Positions 55,070 through 64,000 of a DNA stretch of 64,000 nt are shown here, one piece after another. Source of the DNA: Limnanthes douglasii subsp. nivea (Eukaryota > Streptophyta > Magnoliopsida > Brassicales > Limnanthaceae); the NCBI GenBank assembly GCA_036936605.1, contig JAUPFV010000005.1:8144345-8208344 (forward strand), written 5' to 3'. Position 1 is the stretch's first letter; every line of letters begins with the position of its first letter. The notes below the pieces were generated by a model. It saw only the letters and a list, made by a program, of their open reading frames with translations. It did not search any database and was not told where the DNA came from. Both the position numbers and the translations under genes were made by a program.

Positions 55070-58065
55070 GGTTGAGCCTTTGAAGATGGCTCACCTTCAT
55101 CTGCCTTCTTGCCCTTAAAGTCGCTTTTCCCTTCGACTACCTTCTTGCCTTTAGGATCGTCCTTCTCTTCATCTGGGCTTTCCCCAGTATGTTCTTCATC
55201 AACCGAGGAGCCACTAGACTAGCCATACCAGTCACCTTCAGCCATCGTGTGGTATGGGAGTTCGTCGGGCTCAACATAAAGCCATAAGTCCCCTAGGTTC
55301 CTGTCCGGAAATTTTTCATGGAAAAGTAGAACCATGTTGGACCTCACCTTCTCAAGCAATAGCTCTTCGCTTTTAATCATCTGGCTGGCATAAGAATTGA
55401 TCTTGGCATTAATCGTAGCCTCTTGATCCCTTAGCAACGTATTTTTCTCTTCGGCATCTTTGGAAACTGCATTCTCAAGGGAAATCTTATCAGTAGTGAG
55501 GTTGGTGATGATCTTGTCTTTTGCCTTGGTCTATTCTCTTGAGGCATTAAGATCTTTCTCCACACCGGACAGCTTCTCCCGGAGGCCTTTGATAGTTTCC
55601 TCTAGAGTGGCAACTTGTGTGTTGCTTTCCTCTCGATTCTTCTTCAACTCCTCATTTGCTTCCTTTAGCATGTCAGCATTGGCAGTAGCAGTGCAGAGGT
55701 CTTCAGACAGCTTTTCCTTCTCAGACTTAAGGTCTTTGATGGTGTCTGCTTGACTCTGAACTTGTCTCTCCAGTGTAAGTACCGGCTGCACATTGCTAAG
55801 CAAGGAGTGGGCTATGGTGTCCTTTTCACTAGAGACAATGAAAGTCTTACCATTGAAATTTACGGCGTTAGAGCTGCTCGGAGGAATGTAAGGCCCTGCG
55901 AAGTCGTCTCTGGGGAGGTTGATGAAGTATTCGCCAAGGTCACTAAGACCGGTGATGTCTACTTCATCAATGTTAAGCTCTCCTCCCTCAACTTCATCAG
56001 TATGAAAGTCCCTTGGGATCTCTTCAGCATGTGTTGGGTCAGAAGGGTCAGCCTGGGCAGAAGGCTCCGGATCCCGGAGAGCAAGCTCATCTCCCTTAGC
56101 AGTCTTTTTCTTCTTGGCTGCCCGGTCAGCCCCTTCACTCCCCTGCTTGCGATTCCTCTTGGAAGCCCTTGGAGATTTTGGGAGGTTTGCTTCCTGCCTT
56201 TCAGTTTCTTGCTCCACTACCTGCAAAAGAGCAGCATCGATTTGGCTCTGAGCCGGCCCCTCCGGGTCTGTTGGAGCATTCTTCTCAGCATCAGCAAGAG
56301 CAGCATCGCTCACCATCTTCTTGACCTTCTTCTTGCCCTTCATTTTTCTTGAGGATTTGGCCCGGCCGTGGCAGGAAGAGTGTCCCATCTGCTTCATGGC
56401 TCCTCTTAAGCACTGTGTCCGGGGAAGGTTGGGTGGTGAGCTCCTCCCAAGTTAAGTCTCTCCGACCTGTGGTGTTCCACAGGTGAGACCTTGCCAGATT
56501 TCCACTAGTGAAGGCATTGTGGAATCGGTTCCCCCAGTTCTCTGCGGCCCAGGCATTGATTTTGCCACAAGTGACCTGTCTGGCCTTCAAGTAATCACCA
56601 AACTCCTTAGGCAGTTCTGTTAAAGACAAAAGAAAAATCAATTAACTTAAAACCAGCTATAAGAAGGAAAAAGTAGACAAAGATTGAAAGTGGGAAACTT
56701 ACGGTCACTCCTCCACCTGCTTCTGAGGAGGCTTGGGTTCACTCCAAGCTTGATCTTCTGTCCGTTTTCCCAAGCGCCACTGACAAACAAAAACTGGCTC
56801 CTCCATTTGCTCTCAGACTCCAACAGATCATCAACAACTTTGAGATCATTCCCCATATTGAAGTGTTAGAAGGGGAATTGGTGATGTTTGCAAAGATTGG
56901 CCACTGCTGCAAATTCTTCCATAGGAAGAGGGATCCCGGACAGCCTGGATGCCATGATACACGACATCAGAGTATACCAGCCGTTGGGGCTCAACTGGCT
57001 CGGACAGAGTTTGATCAGATGAAAATATCTGACAATCTCTGGGTCCAATGAGAATCTGAGTCCCCAATTAAATAGCTCCGTGAAGAAGACTATTTCGTTC
57101 GACTTGCAATCCATAGGAGTTTCAGGATCTATGGGAATCCTTATCTTCATATTTTCTGGGATCCCCCATTTTGTGCGCATTCGACCTAGTTCAGCCGTGT
57201 GGATGAAAGCATACTTGGTCTTCTGTAAGGCCAAGAGGTATTTAAGTTTGACCCTGTGAAAACAAGGCCCTACTTTCTCCTTGAGACACTCCGGCAGATC
57301 CGGATGCCTCAAGCACAGTTTTTCTTTGCCCTTATCGTTTTTGGCAACGGCAGTGTTACTAGTCTGACCGAAGGGCTCAGACTCAAAAAGGACTTCTTCA
57401 ACAGAGTCCTCCATTCTTTCCTCCATGATCATAGGAGGAGCATCAGTGGCAGTGGCCCGGGGAGAATTTAAACTTGGCTCAGCAAGGCCTCCGGACTGCT
57501 GTTTTTCTGGGTTTTCTTGACTTCTAGTCTCAGGATGGGGCTCTGAGGCAGAAGTCTCTCTTTGGAGTGCTGGGCTGCTAGCCTCCGGATCGGATGGCCT
57601 TTCCCGGGGAGCTCTGATGGGCACTCCAGACCCAGAGCTACTATTTTTTGCCCCCGATTTTGAGGGAGTGTTCTTGGAGGCTTGCCCCTTAACCAGCCGG
57701 CTTGTCCTCTTAACAACTAGTTTCTCCGGAGAGTGCTCTGTGTCTGATCCCATTGCGAGGAAAGGAGAAGGTTTCCTAAAACTTGTGACTGTAGCTCCTG
57801 GCTCGACAGTAGGCACTGACTCCTGAACTGAGGAACCAGAGACTATGGGGGAGAGAGTGGATTGAAATAGTTTTTTGGGCTTAGTACCTTTGGAAGAGGA
57901 TGAGCCTCGATCTGACTCTGTAGCAGAGGAGATTGGTCTGTCGACAGGCGAGGTGGGTAACCCAGCTGCGATTCGTCTTTCCTTCTCAACTTTTTATGCC
58001 TTCTCCAACTCAGAAAGGTTGAGCCACCCGCCTTTGATCAATGCAGTCCTTGCTGTAAACATAAA
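55070..58065 (-). pseudogene. Gypsy C antisense gene (putative gypsy-type transposon protein)
   Basis: From about 58050 down: ARTALIKGGWLNLSELEKA (then TAA), a Ser/Pro-rich part, GSDTEHSPEKLVVKRTSRL, then FFTELFNWGLRFSLDPEIVR, YFHLIKLCPSQLSPNGWYTL and IPLPMEEFAAVANLC, the domain known as putative gypsy-type transposon protein (Pfam Transposase_28). Next SKWRSQFLFVSGAWENG and RSRWRSD. An intron leads to LPKEFGDYLKARQVTCGKIN and NRFHNAFTSGNLARSHLWN. A charged, coiled-coil-like region follows to about 55220. The TAG near 55531 interrupts it and an acidic tail ends near 55075. Its role is unknown. Confidence 0.8.
56617..56702 (-). other. Intron in the Gypsy C antisense gene
   Basis: The donor reads GTAAGTTTCCC starting at 56702 and the acceptor TTTGTCTTTAACAG ends at 56617, a length of 86 bp. 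Joining the exons gives S-D-Q-L-P-K-E-F-G-D-Y in one frame; unspliced, the frame hits a stop. This supports real transcription and splicing of the antisense gene at some time. Confidence 0.75.
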
Positions 58066-58468
58066 CTACCAAGAAAAATCTTTGCTTTAGAGAGAGAAAG
58101 CTCTGAGTAAATATGAAAGAGATAGTAAAACAGTAGAAAGTGAGTCTGAATTTATAGTAAATCTGAAAAAGCAGTTGATTCCTAGGAGAATTCGAAAAGT
58201 TTGGCAATGATTAAAAGACGGCGCTGATGTCATCATTTGTAAAAAAGAGGTTGCTTTTCGAAGAAGGTGGGTTCGAAATTCAAGGTGAAAAAACGGCTAA
58301 AGCAATCAATCAGAGTGTGACACGTGTCCCACGAACTCTGGCAAAAACCGTTTTGAATTCGTGAAGCTTTATCTGTCCGGGTAAACCCATAAACCTGTCC
58401 GGATTGAAAACTACTTCTAACATCGGACTGTTTTTCAGGTCTCTGACAAGAATACTTGCTCAAACACC
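58066..58468. other. Gypsy C 3' untranslated part and promoter side of the antisense gene
   Basis: Between the antisense gene start and the polypurine tract. A pyrimidine-rich acceptor-like TTTATGTTTACAG lies on the minus strand near 58055-58065, suggesting an upstream exon, but none could be defined. Confidence 0.45.
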
Positions 58469-58480
58469 TAAAAAAGGGGC
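58469..58480 (+). promoter_or_regulatory. Gypsy C polypurine tract
   Basis: The run AAAAAAGGGG ends at 58479, four bases before the 3' LTR, in the position of the plus-strand primer. Confidence 0.8.
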
Positions 58481-58483
58481 TCC

Positions 58484-58905
58484 CGATGAGTCCGAATTCA
58501 GCATGCTCCCCGGACAGATCGGACAGATCATATGGACCGGACAGGTCACTTCGAACACAATAACCATAGGACCGTTCGAACTATGACAAAAGTACTAAAA
58601 AACCTAAACACTTCTTGACTAAGCTGCTTGCTCTCTTACTTAGAGCTCATGGGTCTTTGAACATGACCCGAGTCTATTAAACATGACCTGAAAGCCCATA
58701 AGGGCCCAAACATCACACTATAAATACCCAACCACCTGCATTAACTATGGGTAATGAAAATTATCTGCTACCAAGTTGCTTAATTATCTCTCTACTCTCT
58801 AAATACTTAAAATATCTACACACTACCACTTAAACACCCACATACCACCATAAAACACCAACTGAAATTACCAGCCTACCCTCAGGCGATTATTATCCAC
58901 ACCAA
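58484..58905 (+). repeat. Gypsy C 3' LTR
   Basis: Same length and about 14 substitutions relative to the 5' LTR. The first base is C instead of T, so the terminal dinucleotide reads CG and not TG. It is followed by the duplication AACAC. Confidence 0.96.
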
Positions 58906-58910
58906 ACACA

Positions 58911-59250
58911 AGTTGAAAACATGCAATAACCATGCTATTTCTTTGAAAAGTCAACCATGCTACTTCTTTGAAACATCAACCATGCTACTTCTTTAAAAAA
59001 CTAACCATGCGATTAATTTGAAACATCAATCATACTACTTTTGTGCACCAAAAATACAACCATGCTTCTTCTTGAGGAGATTAACCATGCGAGTTTAAAT
59101 GAAGATATAATGCACAAACTTAACCATGCGTTTACTTAAGGAAATTAACAATGCAAGTTTAGATATAGACAAAATTCATAAACACAACGATGTGTTTCCT
59201 TCGAACTAACACAGAACACTAACAATATAACCATGTGATTTCTTCCTACC
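58911..59250. repeat. Dispersed CATG-centred repeats, right block
   Basis: Units AACCATGCTATTTCTTTGA, AACCATGCTACTTC, TAACCATGCGATTA and AACCATGCGAGTTT recur from 58928 to 59240. They match the blocks at 30760-35642 and 45898-47925, so elements B and C were inserted into one repeat-bearing host unit. Confidence 0.8.
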
Positions 59251-60687
59251 CAACTAAAGAAAATCCGAGATTGGTGTATTTTCAAATAAAAAAGATGCAA
59301 GATTGGTGTTACTTTTACATGCACGTTGCAGAAACTCAAAAATTAAGTTTCAGACCACTAAGAACGTACAAAATAATCTGAAACACTATGTCTACCAAAA
59401 GCATATTTTAACAATGATCAACGATATACCTAAAAATAATATGAGTTTAACTAAGAATGTAATTGTAATGAACCACTGAAATAAACTCTAAACACACTAC
59501 AAACCTACAAATGCAGAAGTTAGGTGAAGGTGAAGCAAAAACAAATACAGTTAATTTTTTTTTGAAGTTTTGATTTAGTAACTATAAGGTTTTCTGGAGG
59601 TTTGAACGGAAAATGAAGCTTCAAGTATTCCTTGACGGTGAACAATGGTCGATGATGTCTTGATTTCTTCTTCGGATTGAGAAACCGTCGCCGAAGGTAG
59701 CCGGAAATGTGGGTATTTGGTTCATTGATTTACTGTGTCTTGGGTTACTGTGTATTTGGGTATTTCGTGGGTTTACTGATTTAAATGAATTTACTAAGTT
59801 TGAGGATGAATGGGTAGTGAAAGGTTTTGGTTCAAAAGAAAAAAAAAATCAACCTAAAACATTTTTTTTTTCTTTTTTTTATGAGGGACATATGTAACAT
59901 GAAAGATCATTGGTAAATCATATGTGCGATATGAAAGTTTAAATAATAATTATTTAAATAAGTTTTAGGTTCATATTTAGATACATTTTCAATTTAAAAA
60001 GTTTTATTTTGTTTTTAAACCACACATAACGAATTCAAACATTTGAGATGTGATGTTCGTACATAGTATCTTTTTCGTCTCCTTTTCTTGAACTTAATAC
60101 ACATTTTTTTTTAACATTAAAATTGCCGTAACCGTATAGGTCAAACCCAAAAAGCTTATTAAAAAAAAAGTTCACAAAAATTATAAACATCACTTATGAG
60201 AAATTTTATATATAAACAAAAATACAAATGAAAAAATAATTATTACATCACATTCATATTAATTTAAATTCATTAGGATACTAGAACCATCACAACTAAA
60301 TAAAAATTATATTATAATTTTTTTATATAGATAAATTACTGATATTCGGTAAAAGTTACCATATATAAGGTTTCGAGAAAAAAATCTTGCTGAATTCAAA
60401 TTAAAAATTAATTATATGTTTTGTGCCTACATCACACAGTTTTATGTTTTAATCTATGGTGTACTTTTTAGAAACCTAATATTAGTTGAGATATTTCATT
60501 CACGTATATATTGTATATTATTTTCAGTCTAAGCGATGTAAGATAAATGACCAAGTTTACTCTTAACATTATTCATGAAACTTGATCCGCGGAATGCATT
60601 CCGCCTCAATACAACGATGAATATAACTAAAATTTTTCCACATCGGTCAAAATGTAGAGGAAGTTTCATTATGGGCCTAATATATCT

Positions 60688-60813
60688 TACCAACTAATGT
60701 GATATTATTTCCTTCGGACTTATAAATCGTACGACTTTACTCATTACTATACTGCTTTGATTTTTAGTGTACTTCCAAAATACACTTTCAAAAAATATCA
60801 CATTAGTTGGTGA
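60688..60813. repeat. Inverted repeat, 18/19-bp arms
   Basis: TTACCAACTAATGTGATAT (60688-60706) is the reverse complement, with one mismatch, of ATATCACATTAGTTGGTGA (60795-60813). The loop is about 88 bp. Similar AT-rich bases extend the arms on the outer and inner sides. It could be a small foldback or MITE-like element. Confidence 0.65.
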
Positions 60814-60991
60814 AATTTATTCTAATAATTAAATCATTAATATATTGACTTTTAATAGTACCAAATAACAAAATTAAATATGAAAAATTGAAACATTTTG
60901 CACGTTTGAAAAAAAAGAAAAAGTACAACATTATAAAAGGCAAGAACATTGTTACCTTTTAAACCAACGTGACATCCGTGATTGTATTTGG

Positions 60992-61109
60992 GAGTGTTAT
61001 TGGGCCAGTGGACCACGTAGGACGTTTGGAGTTAGTTCGGTAGAATTTAAGAGTGTTATTGGGTTAGTGGTCCAGGTTGCATGTTTAGAATTAGTTTTAT
61101 AAAATCGGT
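60992..61109. repeat. 59-bp tandem duplication, diverged
   Basis: GAGTGTTATTGGG-CC/TT-AGTGG starts at 60992 and 61051. Both units end in AATTTA or AATCGG-like text. No function known. Confidence 0.7.
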
Positions 61110-61739
61110 TTGAAAATACTTTTATGATCGAATTTAGAATATGTTTGATTATTATCAATCGCTAAAAAATAATTTATATTTTCTTATTATATAAAAAATT
61201 AAAATGATCTGAATATAATTTTATATTTATAAATTTTAAATTTGATCTTAGTTAATTATTAAATACAATAAATCAACCGCACATATTAAAACAAATTATC
61301 AAACCAAATCTATGATAATTTAGTTGAATCGATTAACTATTTGTTAAGTTTTTCATATCTATAAAATAATTTACTATATAAGAAACAAATAATCTTCCAA
61401 ACCGAGTTTATTATTTGGAATGTCCTAATAAATTTTGAAAAATTGCTCTAAGAAACCATCATAGTCTCATGTTTCATTGCTTGTGGTAGCCTTGAAGGTG
61501 AAGAATTTCACTATCCCTATCATCATTTATGGTTGCTTGCCAGTTAAGATGGACGAAGCAAATGAAGATACTCTGATTACCATTCATCATAAAAAGAAAT
61601 GACTTATTTAAAAAAAAAAATAGAGTTGTTTCTAAAGAAGAGTTCTCAGCATTGCATCATTAAAAAACTCTCAAATATGTAATAAACCAAGTTTTAATGG
61701 TCAAGATAATCGAGAGGGAATCAATCAGTTAGCACCTAA

Positions 61740-62530
61740 ATCCTATGCTGATATGTTCAACACTTCAAACTCCTCTCAAACATTTTCCCCTATAGAAATC
61801 CAAGAAAAGCAAGATCACATTTCCATTTAGTTTACATCGCAAGACAAGGAAAAGATCGTATCTACTACAATATTCACTATAATAGGAAACTTTTCAGGAG
61901 GTATGACAAATCTCAATATATTGAAGCAATTCCTGATTGCAAGAAAATATACAGGTGATTTCGACGTCTCCATATGGGACTCAAAACATGCCTTCGTTGA
62001 AATTTTCTTCAAAGTCAGACATGTATAAACTTTGGGTTCGTAACATATGAACATTGGGAAAATTTTCTATAAGAGTTTTCAAATTGACAGCTTTTAAACC
62101 TAAAACAAAATGCCTAATTACTCTGATATGGTTAAAAATTACTAATGTTCTAGAATATCTCTATAACGAGGACATTATGTACACTAGAGCATCCTAAATT
62201 GGTCAGCCTCTCAATATTTGGGTGCCACAAAAGAACCGAGTAATGTATAACACCTGTTATACTTGGATGGAGTTGGACTTAACAAATAAGTTACAATACA
62301 ATATTTGGGTTGGTTTTGGAAATAATGACGGATGCTGGACATACATAAGTTACAAAGATCTGTCTAATTATTGTCAATTATCTCAACACATGGGACATTC
62401 TCAAGCTAATTGTAAAAAAACTCAAACTACAGGCAAGATGAATGAGATTGAAAAGATAGATGAATCTACTAGTAACACGAAAGGTGACACAATTCTATGT
62501 GACCAATCAAAACTAAAATGCAACCTCTAA
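61740..62530 (+). pseudogene. LINE ORF1 (DUF4283 / CCHC zinc knuckle) remnant
   Basis: Starts with SYADMFNTSNSSQTFSPIE (about 61742), as in plant LINE ORF1, then DUF4283-like GNFSGGMTNLNILKQFLIA and GDFDVSIWDSKHAFVEIFF. The open part at 62222-62530 has NYCQLSQHMGHSQANCKK, a C-x-x-x-x-x-G-H-x-x-x-x-C knuckle in which the first Cys pair is reduced. Frames change several times. Confidence 0.8.
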
Positions 62531-62840
62531 AAGGAACAAACAAAAACGCTACTCAAGAGCTAAACAAATATTGTGCTACTAAACACATAAAAAATACCTT
62601 CAAATATAACAGAAATACTCATGAAGAGGCAGAGATTATTGAGGTCATACAAACTCTTGAACATAGATACATTTTATTTTCCTCCCTAGATTATGATAAC
62701 TTAGCATCAGATACTCATAGTCATTGTCAACAAAATACTGGTAGTTTAGACTTCGCTTAAAAAGAAGCTTAAAGAATAAAAAAAAGGGTAACATGGTTCT
62801 CAAGTCTTTGTTTATGACTAATAAATCTTCAAGCCAAAAT
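62531..62840 (+). other. LINE ORF1 end and inter-ORF stretch
   Basis: An 81-codon open stretch at 62518-62760 overlaps the previous piece and has no recognised domain. It is probably the variable C-terminus of ORF1. Confidence 0.5.
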
Positions 62841-62849
62841 CAAATTAAT

Positions 62850-63310
62850 GATTAAGTTTATTTTGCTGGAATATCATAGGTATTGATAATAAAACCTCTA
62901 TTAAAAGCCTGAAATCTATTATCTTCAAAGAAAAGATCAAGTTGCTTATTATCCAAGAGCCTTTAATCAAGATTAACTTCCTGGATAGCACTGTAATTAA
63001 ATTAGGTTTCAATAAATATTTTGTTAATTTGACTAACAAAATTTGGATTTTCTGGCATGAAGACTTTGAAGTAAACATTCTTAAGGATCATCAAGAGCTT
63101 GTCCATGCTGATATTAAACATTGTTCATATGATAAAGTATTTTTACTTAACTTTGTGTATGCTAAATGTCAACAATATGATAAATTTGATCTCTGGAATA
63201 TGCTGAGATATATTTCAACTACTTCTAAAAATAGCTATTTATGGATTACTAATAATCAGCAATCGAGTCTTTATGTTGAAAACTACTTCAAAAAACATTC
63301 TCACTAAATC
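62850..63310 (+). pseudogene. LINE endonuclease (EEP family) remnant
   Basis: Codons read LLIIQEPLIK-type text (QEP near 62955), KLGFNKYFVNLTNKIWIFWH, DHQELVHADIK and FLLNFVYAKCQQYDKFDLWN. These match the apurinic-like endonuclease of plant LINEs, which nicks the target site (K-x-x-L-x-x-Q-E-P and KIWIFW). The catalytic His and Asp motifs at the end (normally GGDFN) read TNNQQ, so it is inactive. Confidence 0.82.
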
Positions 63311-63539
63311 TCCCTACCCTGACATGGATGAAGAGACCAAAAGATTATATAATAGCATTTTCATTTTTATTCCTAGTCTAGTCACTGAGCAGGATAATAT
63401 CGTACTATTGGTTGCTCGTCTGAGGATGCAATCTTCTCTATCATTAAGAGTCCAAACACCTCAATTACAGCTGGCATTGATAAATTCAATAGATTTTTTG
63501 TCACTTGCTGGCAAATAATCAGGAAAGTCTTTTGTGATG

Positions 63540-64000
63540 TCATGGTCTCATTTTTTCAAGGCCAAAATATCCCTTATGAGATCCTTGCAACTGGAATCTT
63601 CCTCATTCCCAAGTCTAGCAACCCTACAACTTGGCAAGTTTACAGACCTATTAGTTTGTGCACTTAGATAAACAAAATTATGTAAAAAATCCTCAACAAT
63701 AGATTGGTAAAACTTCTTCCTAAAATTATTACTGACCTTTAGGTTGCTTATGTTGCTGATTGGTTTATTCAAGACAACATCATTATTGCTAAAGAACTAA
63801 TCCACGTCTTAAATAGAAAGACTAAAGCTGGAAATATCTTGGTTAAGATGGACATGCCCAATGCCTTTGACAGGATATCCCACAGCTTCATTGCTAAAGT
63901 TCTACAAATGTTGTTTCAGAATTACAATGGGAACTAAACAATGAGACCCTTTGTCCCCTAGTTTTTATAATTGCTGAAGAGGTATTAGTAAGGGGCATTA
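63540..64000 (+). pseudogene. LINE reverse transcriptase, N-terminal part
   Basis: Codons read GIFLIPKSSNPTTWQVYRPI, then SLC, KILNNRLVKLLPKII, QDNIIIAKELIHVLNRKTKA, GNILVKMDMPNAFDRISHSF (to about 63895). This is the fingers and early palm of a LINE RT. The catalytic FADD block would lie beyond the window. Stops interrupt the text at several points. Confidence 0.88.

Larger units (their letters stand above)
48446..58905 (+). mobile_element. Ty3/gypsy (Tat-like) element C, complete and least decayed
   Basis: 422-bp LTRs (48446-48867, 58484-58905), about 97% alike by eye, flanked by a perfect 5-bp duplication AACAC (48441-48445 and 58906-58910). Length is 10,460 bp. The element has a primer-binding site, gag-protease, RT-RNase H, integrase, an antisense gene and a polypurine tract. 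Only a few lesions break the plus-strand genes. It sits in the 5' part of the DUF1985-type gene of the MULE-like host region. Confidence 0.97.
59251..61480. other. AT-rich DNA, no supported gene
   Basis: A 62-codon plus-strand open stretch at 59709-59897 has no known domain. It ends in a T-run and is probably leader sequence. The rest is stop-rich. It contains one inverted repeat and one 59-bp duplication, listed separately. Confidence 0.5.
61490..64000 (+). mobile_element. LINE (plus strand), 5' part, running off the window
   Basis: The order is ORF1 remnant, endonuclease remnant, start of RT, all on the plus strand and all with several stops. It continues beyond 64000. It differs in text from the LINE at 1-2205 and is in the opposite orientation. 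Confidence 0.85.

Noticed and set aside
55460..57471. Plus-strand open frames (for example 200 codons at 55750-56352)
   Set aside because: Opposite the antisense gene, with Ser/Leu-rich shadow composition; no domain.
59709..59897. 62-codon plus-strand open frame
   Set aside because: No domain, ends in poly-A/T text, no coding context.
29870..59960. Possible terminal inverted repeats of the MULE-like unit near 29.9 and 59.9 kb
   Set aside because: Both places are AT-rich with short shared words only; no convincing long inverted match could be aligned by eye.
1..64000. tRNA, rRNA, CRISPR arrays, bacterial operons
   Set aside because: No cloverleaf genes, rRNA text or regularly spaced palindromic repeats were seen; the tandem arrays present are minisatellites.

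Overview
The window is nuclear DNA of a flowering plant, probably a eudicot. The evidence is nested Copia and Ty3/gypsy LTR retrotransposons of plant lineages, two plant LINEs, mudrA-type Mutator-like transposase genes, and fragments of plant housekeeping genes (for example the chloroplast translocon protein TIC236). I see no intact cellular gene, no rRNA or tRNA gene, and no prokaryotic or organellar gene block. The species cannot be named from this sequence.

Layout. 1-2205: minus-strand LINE reverse-transcriptase relic, cut off inside the RT domain by a composite minisatellite (2206-4699). 4700-5350: leader-like sequence with a 65-bp duplication. 5353-15981: a region bounded by two ~92-bp direct repeats. 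It holds a chimeric pseudogene made of pieces of at least seven unrelated genes (NAD-isocitrate dehydrogenase, RAD5-like SNF2 helicase, phosphoglycerate mutase, beta-adaptin, TIC236, an ABCC transporter, GCN1), all in one orientation. A Copia element (8175-15516) is inserted in its first piece. 15982-18690: second, decayed Copia. 18697-about 23900: minus-strand Ty3/gypsy element A. 23901-24390: 73-bp minisatellite. 24391-29990: AT-rich decayed DNA with a MULE transposase C-terminus and a plus-strand Copia relic.

29990-61480: a decayed Mutator-like region carrying mudrA (+) and a DUF1985-type gene (-), rich in CATG-centred repeats. Two Tat-like Ty3/gypsy elements are inserted in it, B (35643-45897, TSD ATACT) and C (48446-58905, TSD AACAC), both with clear LTRs. 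Both carry an antisense ORF region between pol and the 3' LTR, and both have an in-frame TAG-CAG-TT(A/T) between protease and RT. 61490-64000: plus-strand LINE (ORF1, endonuclease, start of RT) running off the window.

The most unusual items are the seven-gene chimera, the shared leaky-stop-like PR/RT junction, and an intron in the antisense gene of element C that restores its reading frame.
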